64,000 nucleotides of DNA from JBEKIK01 sp963838495 (lineage in GTDB: Bacteria; Planctomycetota; Planctomycetia; Pirellulales; Thermoguttaceae). Positions 29,108 to 39,223 of this stretch are shown here, in pieces. The stretch spans positions 248,001 through 312,000 of the forward strand of contig CAWIRC010000002.1 in the NCBI GenBank assembly GCA_963838495.1, read 5' to 3'. Each line of letters begins with the position of its first letter. Position 1 is the first letter of the stretch. Both the position numbers and the translations under genes were made by a program. The notes under the pieces were generated by a model that saw only the letters and a list, made by a program, of their open reading frames with translations, did no database searches and was not told the DNA's origin.

Positions 29108-31106
29108 ACTTCTTATGTTCATCCCTGGCCTTTTTGAACAACTCCAAATGTTTGGCGATCTGGCCGCCATGGGGTGACAACTCGGCCGCGTGCTGTTGAT
29201 TCTTGACCGCGTTCTCATAGTCGCCCTTGGCATAGTACACGTACGCCAAAGTATCGTACAAGTCGCCGTTTTCAGGATAAAGTTCCAATGATTTTTGCGA
29301 GTATTTCAAGGCCTCGTCCAGGTCTCCCTCGCTGTTCGCTATAAGCCAGGCGAATTGATTGTAGTACTTGAAATTGTCCGGCCCCACGGCGATCTCCACC
29401 CGAATGTCCTCGGTCGCCTGGTGCATCAGCTCCATGAGTTTTTTCCGGTATTCCGTGGTTTGGTCGGGCAGGCGGTAGCAGGCTATAAGCACGTCTATGT
29501 CGCTGGGGTCCAGGTCCAGGGCGCTTATCAGGCATTCGCGGCGTTTGGCCTGTTCGCCGGTGCTCTCCCAGTGGCATGATTCCAAGTAATATTTTCTCGC
29601 CCGGACCTCGGCAATTGTCCGCTCGATGATCTTTTCCGGCGGCTTTCTGCGAAACAAGTAAACGTGTTGCAGGGCCGCAGCAATGCGGCCGGGCAGGGCG
29701 ACGTACGTCTTGGCGTCCACTGTCTTCAGCATCCCGTCCAGCACGTTGGCCGCCGCCATGTCTTCGCCTTGGTCGTGCAACATCTCCGAAAGGTCCCATT
29801 GCACGTTGATCGTGGTGACGTCCGTGGGGCGGCCCTGGGCAATCACGTATTCCATCTCCCGCTTCGCCCAATCGAACAGCCCCCGCTGCATGAGTCTGTC
29901 CGCGATCACGTATCGGTTCAGCAATTTCATCTCCTCGCGCCCCACGCCCGCATCGCTGTACAGGTTCAGTAAATCCAGCGGCAGGTAACGGCTCAGCACG
30001 TTCATATCCTTGCGCCCCGCATTCAGCCCGAACGCACGGTGCGCCGTCTCTTCCGCCTTGGCGGCCTCGCCTTGCTCTTTTTCAGCCTGGGCCAGGATGT
30101 ACAGCAGGATGGGCTCGTTTTCAAAGCGCGAGGTGTAACGCCCCGCCAATTCGTCCACTAAACTCCAGGCCTTTTGTTCCACCAGCCAATCGATCAACTC
30201 CGACAGCGTTTCCAAGTCGCCTTTGTCTTCCAAATCGATCAGCCGCCGCATGGCTGCTATGGCCTCTTGGGTTCGGTCCTGTTTCTTCAACCAGGTGGCC
30301 TGGAAACGGATCAAAGCCGCCACGATCTCCCGGTTCGTTTCTCCCGGCAAGCGCTGCAAAAGCGAGATCTCGGTTTGGATCGGCTCGTTCCATTGCGTTA
30401 TCGACTGCGGGTCCTCGGCCAACTTGAGCCAGGCCAGCATCCAGGCGCCCGACGTCCGCCAGCTCTTTTCAAACAGCTTGTGGATCGCCTCGCCACGGGG
30501 GCCCTTGGGCGGATCCCGCCCCAAAGGCGATTTCAACAACTCGGTTACGCCCGTCTTCGAAAGTACGCCCGATTTCTCGAATCGTATCAACCGGCACAGG
30601 GCCATTAGCCCCTTGCCCTCCGGCATGAAGGCCAAGGCGTGCATCCGCTCCTGGCGCGATTCCTCCGGCAGCCGCTCGTAATCTTTCAATAAAGCCTTCA
30701 CTCCCGGCGGATCGTTTTTGCTGGTCCATTCCACCCGCATCAATCGCAAAAGATATTTCGCCCGCGCGGCGATTTCCAAATCGTCGTTCGTCGTCGCGGC
30801 GCGAAGCGCGTCGAAGGCCTCAAAACTCATCCGCGCCAACTCGTTCTGCGCACGCTGCCGCACGTAATAATCCTTGTCGCCCAACTGCTCGATCAATTTG
30901 TCGATCTCCGCCTGTTGGACGCTATCCTGAGCCTGCTCGCCCGGATTGCCTTTTTTAACTTCTTCGCCCGTGGTCTTGGCGGCCGGGGACGTCGAGGGCG
31001 GAACCTCGGCCGCGCAAAGAGTATATCCACCCGCGATAATCACGTTTCCCGCCAATACAAGAGTGCCTATAATATTATGTAGCACGGTTCTCATGCTCAA
31101 AATCAT
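29106..31106 (-). CDS. Secreted HEAT/TPR-repeat protein of planctomycete type
   Basis: A 666-residue protein with an N-terminal hydrophobic signal segment (TLVLAGNVIIAGGYTLCAA), then a short Pro/Ser/Lys-rich linker. A HEAT-like block follows: LIEQLGDKDYYVRQRAQNEL and AARAKYLLRLMRVEW, a pattern frequent in secreted planctomycete proteins. The rest is mostly helical, ending in TPR-like units (DEALKYSQKSLELYPENG, YDTLAYVYYAKGDYENAVKN). It probably acts outside the cytoplasmic membrane as a protein-binding scaffold. No enzymatic motif is seen. The Shine-Dalgarno site is weak. It is monocistronic, with the alpha/beta hydrolase gene ~80 bp downstream on the same strand. Confidence 0.75.
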   Translation of the reverse strand: MILSMRTVLHNIIGTLVLAGNVIIAGGYTLCAAEVPPSTSPAAKTTGEEVKKGNPGEQAQDSVQQAEIDKLIEQLGDKDYYVRQRAQNELARMSFEAFDALRAATTNDDLEIAARAKYLLRLMRVEWTSKNDPPGVKALLKDYERLPEESRQERMHALAFMPEGKGLMALCRLIRFEKSGVLSKTGVTELLKSPLGRDPPKGPRGEAIHKLFEKSWRTSGAWMLAWLKLAEDPQSITQWNEPIQTEISLLQRLPGETNREIVAALIRFQATWLKKQDRTQEAIAAMRRLIDLEDKGDLETLSELIDWLVEQKAWSLVDELAGRYTSRFENEPILLYILAQAEKEQGEAAKAEETAHRAFGLNAGRKDMNVLSRYLPLDLLNLYSDAGVGREEMKLLNRYVIADRLMQRGLFDWAKREMEYVIAQGRPTDVTTINVQWDLSEMLHDQGEDMAAANVLDGMLKTVDAKTYVALPGRIAAALQHVYLFRRKPPEKIIERTIAEVRARKYYLESCHWESTGEQAKRRECLISALDLDPSDIDVLIACYRLPDQTTEYRKKLMELMHQATEDIRVEIAVGPDNFKYYNQFAWLIANSEGDLDEALKYSQKSLELYPENGDLYDTLAYVYYAKGDYENAVKNQQHAAELSPHGGQIAKHLELFKKARDEHKK

Positions 31107-31320
31107 ATATCGTCAAGAGGCTTTAAGCCAGATCGCAACAGTTTTTGCCCCTCTAGGATATTTTATATCCATCCGCAGCAAGGGGAGCTATCTTCCCGCA
31201 AATTACAGGAAAAAAACCCGGGAATTGCAGATCGCAGCCGCGAAAATAACGGGGGGAATCATGCCCCGCATAACATGCGGCCATCCCTTAATGCGGGCAA
31301 AAAAACGAATGGCATAACTT

Positions 31321-31470
31321 AGAGCTTCTAACAGAATGAAATGAAACGGGATTTTGTGTGCCACTGCTTGGTCACAAGCAGTGTTTTTTCGCTGTTTTTG
31401 ACGGCACTGCTTGCAAGCAGGGCACCGACCGAAGGTTGGTCGTGGCACACGTCATTTTGTTAGACGCTCT
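31321..31470. repeat. MITE-like element (family C), 150 bp
   Basis: Ends AGAGCTTCTAACAGAATGA (31321-31339) and the complement of AGAGCGTCTAACAAAATGA (31452-31470) match at 17 of 19 positions. Inside are GTGCCACTGCTTG with CAAGCAGTG hairpins and CACCGACC/GGTTGGTCG, closing with a GTGTGCCA/TGGCACAC pair. No reading frame. It occupies part of the 570-bp gap 31107-31678; nothing else is recognised there. Confidence 0.82.
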
Positions 31471-31678
31471 TATCCATTGATTTTGGGAGCAAAGCTCAAT
31501 CGATCGGAACACCAAACTGCCGAAACTATTGCCTGCCAGGTCGTTAATGCGCATCTCCCCGGGCCCAAAAGCCGGGCAAGCTCGGCCGCAGCGGCCCGGT
31601 TTGCCGACGAAGCACGTTTAATTGAAGCATCAGGATTTACCCGATGGCCGGTTGTGATCTGGCTCATAAAAATTCAGC

Positions 31679-32700
31679 ATGTCTACGATGCGAGTTGTGC
31701 AAGTCCCCGGTCCAAAAAGGCCCTTTGAACTCGTGGAACGCCCGGTTCCCGAGCCCGGCGAAGGGGAAGTACGCATTAAAGTTCAGGCCTGCGGCATCTG
31801 CCACAGTGATTCACTAATTGTGGAAGGCGCTTGGCCCGGGCTGCAGTATCCCCGCGTGCCGGGGCATGAGGTTGCCGGAACCATTGATGCGCTCGGCACA
31901 AAAGTAGCCGGGTGGAAAACGGGGCAACGGGTCGGCGTGGGCTGGTACGGCGGGCATTGCGGATACTGCGAATCCTGCCGCCGCGGCGATTTTGTCACTT
32001 GCCAGATCGCGCCGCAAATATCCGGCATCACCTTTGACGGCGGTTACGCCGACTACATGATCGCCCCCGCCGCCGCCTTGGCCGCGATTCCCCAGGGGGT
32101 TTCCGCCGTGGATGCCGTCGCCGACGTGTCGCCGGCGTCACCACCTTCAACTCCCTGCGCAATAGCGGCGCACGACCCGGCGAAATGGTGGCCGTCTTGG
32201 GCGTGGGCGGGCTGGGCCATCTGGCCGTCCAATTCGCCGCGAAAATGGGATTTAAAACCGTCGCCATCGCCCGCGGCAGCGACAAGGAACCGCTCGCGCG
32301 GAAACTCGGCGCCCGGCATTACATCGACACCCGCACCACCGACCCGGCCGCCGAACTAATCAAATTGGGCGGCGCCAAAGTCATCCTCGCCACGGCCACC
32401 AACGCTCAGGCAATGAGCGCGGCGCTGGGCGGGCTGGGCGTTGACGGGAAATTCATCATCCTCGGCGTCGCGTCCGAACCATTGCAAATAAGTGCACTCC
32501 CACTAATCATCGGACGCCGTTCCATCGCAGGCTGGCCCAGCGGTACTTCAATGGATTCCCAGGATACCCTCGCTTTCAGCGCGCTGGCCGGCGTGCGCCC
32601 GATGACCGAAGTCTTTCCCCTGGAGTGCGCGGCCGAAGCCTACCAGCACATGATCGACGGTAAGGCGCGATTTCGCGTTGTGCTCGCCACCGGGCATTAA
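31679..32700 (+). CDS. Zinc-dependent medium-chain alcohol dehydrogenase, one frame break
   Basis: About 340 residues when joined. The catalytic zinc region ACGICHSDSL and PGHEVAGTIDALG, the four structural-zinc cysteines in CGYCESCRRGDFVTC, and after the break AGVTTFNSLRNSG, the NAD(P) loop GVGGLGHLAVQFAAKMG and the C-terminal ECAAEAYQHMIDGKARFRVVL. The frame slips by one base near 32133, exactly where the third catalytic-zinc Cys (xCAGVTT) is expected. It probably oxidises alcohols or reduces aldehydes with NAD(P); substrate unknown. No clear ribosome site precedes the ATG. Confidence 0.88.
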
Positions 32701-32738
32701 CCGGACAATCTGCCATTCCAGAAGATTAAATATTTAAG

Positions 32739-32828
32739 GAACTCTAACAAAACCTCCCCTCTCCCTTTGGGAGAGGGGCAGGGGGTGAGGGCGTTTAGAA
32801 ATGGATATAAGTTTTTGTTAGAGTTTCT
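32739..32828. repeat. Family B element, complete with inverted ends
   Basis: Left end AACTCTAACAAAACC and right end TTTTTGTTAGAGTTT are inverted repeats around the CCCTCTCCCTTTGGGAGAGGG hairpin, GTGAGGGCGTTTAGAAATGG and GATATAAG. This is the best-preserved full copy and defines the ~90-bp family. Confidence 0.9.
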
Positions 32829-32892
32829 AAAACTCTAATCGCCTGACTTATACCGCACGCTATACCTTGTTAACTATAAGGAGATTTCTCTC

Positions 32893-33828
32893 ATGCCGCC
32901 CAAACTCGCCGCCGATCTGCTCGATGCCCTCGATAAAATGGCCGGGGGAGTACATCCCGGTTTTCGGCCGGTTCACGCCAAGGGTGTAATGTATTCGGGC
33001 ACTTTCACCCCCTCGCCCGGCGCAGCAAAACTTACTCGCGCTTCGCACGCCGCTCGGCCGTCCACCCCGGTCACTGTGCGGTTCTCCGGAACGGCGGGAT
33101 TGCCGACCGCCGCCGACAACGATCCGATAGCGGCCAGCCCGCAAGGCATCGCCGTCCGCTTCCACCTGGCCGAACACATCCACACCGACATCATTGCCCA
33201 TTCGCACAACGGTTTTCCGGCCCGGACCGGTGAGGAATTCCTCGAATTTCTCCGCGCAGCGATTGCCAGCGGGCCGGGCAGTCCGAACCCGCCGCCCATC
33301 GCGGCATTCCTGGCCGCCCACCCGGCGGCAAAGGCCTTCGTCGAGGCGCCTAAACCCATCCCCACTAGTTACGCACGGCAGGCGTACTTCGCCGTTACCG
33401 CCTTCAAGTTCACAAACTCGGCCAATCAGAGTCGGTTTGGCCGTTTCCAGATCCGTCCCCAGGCCGGGATAGAAGTCTTGACTGCCGAACAAGCGGCTAA
33501 GAAGACGACTGACTTCCTTGCCGCCGAGATGTCCGAGCGGCTGGCCAAGGGCCCGATAGGGTTCCGCGTCATTGTGCAATTGGCCGAGGCCGGCGATGAC
33601 GTAACCGATTCCACCATTGTCTGGCCGGATAGCCGGCCGGAGATGGAATTCGGCGCAATCACCATAACGGATCGCGTGGACGAGTTGGCCCCGGAGCGGC
33701 GGAAGATCATCTTCGACCCCGTCCCGCGCGTAGACGGCATTGACTCGGCAGGTGACCCGCTGACCGACGTGCGCTCGGAGATCTATCTGCTAAGTGGTCG
33801 GCGAAGACGGGCCGCCACGATGGCTTGA
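32893..33828 (+). CDS. Catalase-family peroxidase (SrpA-like, small form)
   Basis: A 311-residue haem protein of the short catalase-related peroxidase group, which lacks the wings of classical catalases. The distal His lies in GFRPVHAKGVMYSGTFTPSP, followed by TPVTVRFSGTAGLP, the Asn-rich HSHNGFPARTGEEFLEF, YFAVTAFKFTNSANQ and the C-terminal FDPVPRVDGIDSAGDPLTDVR and SEIYLLSGRRRRAA, whose Tyr fits the proximal haem ligand (RxxxY). GGAG lies 8-10 bases before the start. It is unbroken. There is no signal peptide, so a cytoplasmic role in peroxide-linked oxidation is likely. Confidence 0.9.
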   Translation: MPPKLAADLLDALDKMAGGVHPGFRPVHAKGVMYSGTFTPSPGAAKLTRASHAARPSTPVTVRFSGTAGLPTAADNDPIAASPQGIAVRFHLAEHIHTDIIAHSHNGFPARTGEEFLEFLRAAIASGPGSPNPPPIAAFLAAHPAAKAFVEAPKPIPTSYARQAYFAVTAFKFTNSANQSRFGRFQIRPQAGIEVLTAEQAAKKTTDFLAAEMSERLAKGPIGFRVIVQLAEAGDDVTDSTIVWPDSRPEMEFGAITITDRVDELAPERRKIIFDPVPRVDGIDSAGDPLTDVRSEIYLLSGRRRRAATMA

Positions 33829-34121
33829 ATTCCCAACACCTTGTTGTGCGCGGCGATCTTCGCTCATCCGACCGCCGAAGGCTTGGAGGATCTGTTTGCC
33901 AGCCTTTAGCCGGCCGCCGCTCTGCGATTTTATCGAGCACTAGCGCCCTCGGAAATTTCCCTATGTTTTTTTAAACGGCTTTGACTGTTCATCTTTTTGC
34001 CGCTTCATTTAATTGCGATAAATGATTGTCTTTTATTAATCCACGCCCATAGAATTTATATGGATCGTATTGTCGCAAGCGATTCTTTCCCTGAAAACAA
34101 AATCGAAAGGAAAATTCTATC

Positions 34122-34876
34122 ATGTCTGCAAAGAAACTGACGGGCAAAGTTGCAGTGGTTACCGGGGCGTCGAAGGGAATCGGGGCGGCCATCGCTAAAT
34201 TCCTGGCCGACGAAGGGGCTTCGGTGGTGGTCAATTATGCATCCAGCAAAGAAGGGGCCGAACGCGTCGTGACCGAGATCATAAACAAGGGCGGCAATGC
34301 CCTGGCCGTGCACGCCAACGTCGCCGATAAGGCCGATGTCGAACGCCTCTTCGACGTGACCGAAAAAACCTTCGGCAGGCTGGACATACTTGTTAACAAC
34401 GCCGGAATCTATGAATTTGCGCCCTCGAAAAGATTACCGCCGAACATTTCCACAAGCATTTCAACCTCAACGTGCTCGGCTTGATCTTCGCCTCGCAAGA
34501 GGCGGTCAAGCATTTCGGCCCGGATGGAGGCAGCATTATCAACATCTCTTCAGTGGCCGCTACCGAAACCCCGCCCGCCGCCTCCGTTTATAGCGCGACT
34601 AAGGCCGCCGTTGACGCCGTCACCAAGTCCCTGGCCAAGGAACTCGGTCCCCGCAACATACGAGTCAATTCCATCAATCCCGGCATGGTCGAAACCGAAG
34701 GCACCATCTCCGCCGGCATAATCGAAAGCGATTTCCGCAAACAGATAGTTGCCCAAACGCCCCTGGGCCGCATCGGCCAGCCGCAGGACATAGCGCCCGC
34801 CGCCGTTTTTCTGGCCTCAGCCGACTCGGCATGGGTCACTGGCGAGTCGCTGTACATCGCGGGCGGCCTTCACTGA
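34122..34876 (+). CDS. Short-chain dehydrogenase/reductase, one frame break
   Basis: About 251 residues after adding one C to the CCC run near 34422 (giving EFAPLEKITAEHF). It has the full classical SDR set: TGASKGIG cofactor loop, NNAG, catalytic Ser in INISSVAA, YSATK with Tyr and Lys, and NPGMVETEG. It resembles 3-oxoacyl-ACP reductase/glucose 1-dehydrogenase-like SDRs; substrate cannot be assigned. AAAGGAAA precedes the ATG. It stands alone between the peroxidase and the GH106-like gene. Confidence 0.92.
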
Positions 34877-35218
34877 CCCGAGAACACCGCCGAATAATTG
34901 CATTTACTTCCGCCCATCGGGTATCGCTGCATTGATAGCGCAACCGGGGAATGCAAGACCGACATCCCGGTAGCTCAGCCCTTTTTTCGGAGCTCCAGCA
35001 AAGGACCCTCATTTGAATGACGCCTCGACGACCCCGTCAAATGGCCGACAATGAATCTGGGACCGGAAAAACGCTGGCCTTCGGAAAATTCTCCCCAGGC
35101 GGCTTATTAAATGAAGATATGTTGACACCGGGCCTCAGTCCGCTAAATTACAGGAAGGAAAAAAGCTCGGTTTGCCCAATTAAACTGGCTGTAAAGACCA
35201 AACTCGAAAGGAGCGAAT
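34877..35218 (+). other. Intergenic region upstream of the GH106-like gene
   Basis: No convincing gene. A short open frame from 35017 has no homology signals. GAAAGGAG at its 3' end is the ribosome site for 35219. Several GC-rich inverted segments (for example CATCCCGGTAGCTC with nearby partners) could fold in the leader, but no known riboswitch pattern is recognised. Confidence 0.35.
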
Positions 35219-38200
35219 ATGTGCACGTTAAAACTCGCGGATAATACGATGAACCGTACGCTTGCCGCAATTTTTTGCTCTTGTTTTTTGGCCGTTGCGT
35301 TCTCCAGTGCATTCGCGGCCGAACCGGCCGGCGAACTGGCTCAAGGTTTTGCCGCTCCGCCCGACTCGGCCCGGCCGCACACCTGGTGGCATTGGATGAA
35401 CGGCAACATCACCAAGGAAGGCATCACCGCCGATCTGGAAGCCATGAAACGCGTCGGCATCGGCGGCGCTCAGATTTTCAACGTCTCCGAACACATTCCC
35501 GATGGCCCGGTTGCCATCCTCAGTCCCCAGTGGCTGGATCTTATCCGCCACGCCGCGGCCGAGGCCGATCGGCTGGGCCTCGAATTGTGCTACCACAACT
35601 GCCCCGGCTGGACAAGCAGCGGCGGACCGTGGATCACGCCCGAGCATGGCATGCAAACGGTGGTCACAAGCCAGACGCAGGCGAAGGGGCCGGACCGCTT
35701 CGACGCCATTCTCACCCAGCCCGAAACCAAGGAAGGCTACTACCGCGATATCGCCGTCCTCGCCTTTCCTACTCCTTCGCAGAACGTTCAGATAGATAAA
35801 TCGAATCCTAAAACCCTTGCCGCCGGCCGCGAATTCCGTTACGGCCTAGAGCCCGATTCCAAGGTAATTCCGGCCGAGGCGGTGGTTCCGCGCGATCGCA
35901 TCGTCGACCTGAGTTCCCGCCTCGGACCCGACGGCCGGCTTGCCTGGGACGTTCCCCAGGGCGATTGGACCATCCTGCGGATCGGCCGCACCCCGACTGG
36001 CAAGACCAATCATCCGGCGCCAAAATCCGGGACCGGCTTGGAGTGCGACAAACTCAGCCGCGAGGCCCTCGATGCCCACTGGGCCGGCGGCGTGGAGCCG
36101 ATTCTCAAAATCCTCGGCCCCCTGGCGGGCAAATCGGTGAACAACTGCCTCATCGACAGCTACGAGGTGGGCAATAATAACTGGTCGCCCCGCTTCCGCG
36201 ACGAGTTCATCAAGCGCCGCGGCTACGACCCTATCCCTTTCCTGCCGGTGCTTAGCGGCCGCTATGTTGACGGCGGCGAGATAACCGAACGCTTTCTCTG
36301 GGATTTCCGCCGCACCATCGGCGATCTTTTCGCCGAAAATTATTTCGGTTACTTCGCCGATCTGTGCCACAAACATGGGCTGAAATTCTCCGTCGAGCCT
36401 TACGAAGGTCCCTTCGAGTGCCTCCAGGTCGGCGCCAAGGCCGATATTGTCATGGGCGAATTCTGGGTCGGCGCACTCCGGCGGCGTGTCGAACTCCATA
36501 AAGCTCGCGGCTTCCGTCGGCCATACGCACGGCATCCGCATTATCGGTGCCGAATCTTTCACCGCTAGACCCACTAACGGAAAATGGCTGCAACATCCCG
36601 GCTCGCTCAAAATGCAGGGCGACTCGGTCTGGTGCCAAGGCATAAACCGCTTCATCTTTCACACCTACGCTCATCAGCCCTGGATGGACAAAGCCCCAGG
36701 CATGACCATGGGCCAATGGGGCACCCATTTCGGACGCTTCAATACCTGGTGGGAACAGTCCCGCGCCTGGATCGATTATATCGCCCGGTCGCAATACCTT
36801 TTGCAGCAAGGACGCTCAGCGGCCGATGTCTTGTTCTTCGCCGGCGAAGCGTCGCCCAATGGCAACGTATTTCGTCAGGATCTCAAGGCCAAAGGATACG
36901 ACTACGATGCCGTCGGCACCGACTTGATTATGACTTTGACGGTTAAAGATGGGCTTATTACCACTCCCAACGGCGGCTGCTACCGCGTGTTGGTTCTGCC
37001 GGAAACCTCCTGGATGACTCCGGCCCTGGCTCGCAAAGTTCGCGATTTGGTCCAGGCCGGCGCGGTCGTCATCGGGCCTAAACCCCAAAAATCCCCGAGC
37101 TTGTCCGGGTATCCGGCCTGCGATGCCGAGGTGGGCAGGATCGCCGACGAGGTCTGGGGCACTTCTTCCGGCTGAACATGCATTTGGCAAAGGACGCGTC
37201 TTCTCCGGCGCCAAGATCGAGGATGTTCTGGCATCGCTGGGCGTAAAACCAGATTTCGCGGCCCTGAACACCGAATCCCCGCCCGCTTTCATTCACCGCG
37301 TGGCCGAGCCGGCGGACATCTACTTCGTCTCCAACCAGAAACGATCGCCCCGGTCGCTGGAATGCGCCTTCCGCGTCGCCGGCCGCCTGCCCGAACTGTG
37401 GGATGCGGAAACTGGTTCCATCCGGCCCTCGCCGATGTGGCGCGTCGAGGACGGCCGCACCATCGTTACCCTGGACCTGGAGCAGGCCGGTTCCGTTTTT
37501 GTCGTCTTCCGCCAGGCAGCCCCTGCGCCGGGCGATCCAATCGTGAAAATCACCCGCCAGGGCGGCGATGTTCCAATCCGCAATAAGCCTAAGTTGGAGA
37601 TTCGACATGCGATTTACGGCGTATTCAGTAAGCCCAACGGAGCCCAGGCCGATGTCACCGCCAAACTTCAAGACATGATCAAGGACGGAATGCTGCAAAT
37701 CACGGTGTCCAACGATCTCACCGGCGATCTCGCGCCAAATAGCCCAAAGAATTGCGGATCGAATACGCGGTCGATGGAGTCGCTCGATCATCCATGTTCA
37801 GTGAAGGTGAGGAATTGCAATTGCCCGAAGATCTCCAAAGCCTGTCTCCGCCCGCGCCGCGCTTGTCGCTCGACGATGGACAGCTTAACCTCATCGCCGC
37901 AACCCCCGTCCGCTACGTTTTCACCACCGCCTCGGGCGCCGAAAAGGTCGCCGCCGTCGAATCCCTTCCCCAGCCCGTGGAAATAACCGGCCCTTGGGAC
38001 TTGGCCTTCCCGGCCGGCCGCGGCGCACCCGCCCAAGCGACTTTCGAGCGCTTGATCTCCTGGCCGCAACACGCCGAGGACGGAATCAAGTATTTCTCCG
38101 GCACGGCGACATATCGTAAAACAATCGTCATTCCGGCGACCTGCTTCGCCTCGGATCGCACGCTGCTGCTCGACCTGGGAATAGTTAAGGAGATCGCCGA

Positions 38201-38543
38201 GGTTCGGCTCAATGGCCAAGATTTGGGAATCCTTTGGAAATCGCCCTTCCGCATTGATATCACCCGCGCAGCCAAGGCGGGCGACAACGAACTGGAAGTG
38301 CGAGTAACCAACCTCTGGCCCAATCGGCTCATCGGTGATGAGCAGCAACCCGACGACTGCCAGTGGAGCGGCCTTTTTCTGAAAGGCTGGCCCGATTGGT
38401 TGCTGAACGGTACGCCCCGCCCCTCGTCGGCCCGCGTCACGTTCACAACCTGGAAACACTGGCACAAGGACTCGCTCCTCTTGCCGTCGGGATTGATCGG
38501 CCCCGTCGAACTGCGAACCCTGCTGAAAATCCCAGTGAAATGA
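35219..38543 (+). CDS. GH106-like glycoside hydrolase (alpha-L-rhamnosidase type), three frame breaks
   Basis: About 1107 residues joined. An N-terminal signal segment (LAAIFCSCFLAVAFSSAFA) is followed by the hallmark block RPHTWWHWMNGNITKEGITA and DLEAMKRVGIGGAQIF seen in GH106 and related proteins, CYHNCPGWTSSGGPW, the likely catalytic-face stretches LIDSYEVGNNNW and KFSVEPYEGPFECL, GAESFTARP and TYAHQPWMD, and a C-terminal jelly-roll (YRKTIVIPATCF, EVRLNGQDLGILWKSPFRID). Breaks near 36468 (extra G), 37165 and 37752 (one G lost at AAG-GAA). The ATG at 35219 has the strong AAAGGAG; an ATG at 35249 would give a shorter signal peptide. It probably removes rhamnose from plant or algal glycans in the periplasm. 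Confidence 0.85.
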
Positions 38544-39060
38544 AAAACCGGCGCTAAATAAATCAAAGCTGAGGATAATGTAGTGTATGTTTAGCCCGCT
38601 CGCTTGCCACCGGCGGGTTTTGCCATGAATTTGACGCGCTCGCGACCAATGGTTGCCATGCCGTGCTTGCCTCCCGGTGTTCGCCCGCATAAAGGTCCTC
38701 CTTTTGCTTCGGATACTCGGTCATCGCCCATCCTGGGACCCTCCATCGCCCGAAAAAGACACTCCTGCCGCGGATTTTTTCAGCCCATTTTCCCACATTG
38801 TGTGCATAAAATGGGAAATCAGGCCACGGCATTTCGAGCTTTACCCGTTTACCATGGGTAACGGATTTGATAGAATTTGTCCTACCGCGTTGCCTCGAGA
38901 ATATATTATTATTTCTGGTGGCGTCTGGCACTTGTTGGATCGCCGCAATGAGTGCCAAACTAGTACAATCCTTAGACCACAACCCTACCGCTAAACAACC
39001 GTAAAGGGGTGAAACAAAGAAAATAAAAAATCGACGTAAGCCCATATGAAATAAAGATTT
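38544..39060. other. Gene-free region before tRNA-Asp
   Basis: Roughly 515 bp. It holds a short GC-rich stretch (GCCACCGGCGGGTTTTGCC near 38606), the palindrome TTACCATGGGTAA (38849-38861) and an AT-rich block near 38900. Open frames here lack coding character. The last ~60 bp (AT-rich, AAATAAAAAATC) could contain the tRNA promoter. Confidence 0.35.
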
Positions 39061-39134
<74 letters not shown>

Positions 39135-39223
39135 CTTGCGCAACATGCTATGAATTAAGGGGTTGCGTTTGTATGCAGCCCCTTTTTCCTTTCTGTAACA
39201 AAAAGTCGGGATCCGAATAATCC

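Noticed and set aside
34877..35010. Possible c-di-GMP-I riboswitch before the GH106-like gene
   Set aside because: Some GC-rich hairpins and a GCGCAACCGGGG word are present, but the conserved ligand-binding core cannot be placed.
35017..35244. 75-codon frame upstream of the GH106-like gene
   Set aside because: No motif, random composition, and it overlaps the well-supported start of the next gene in another frame.
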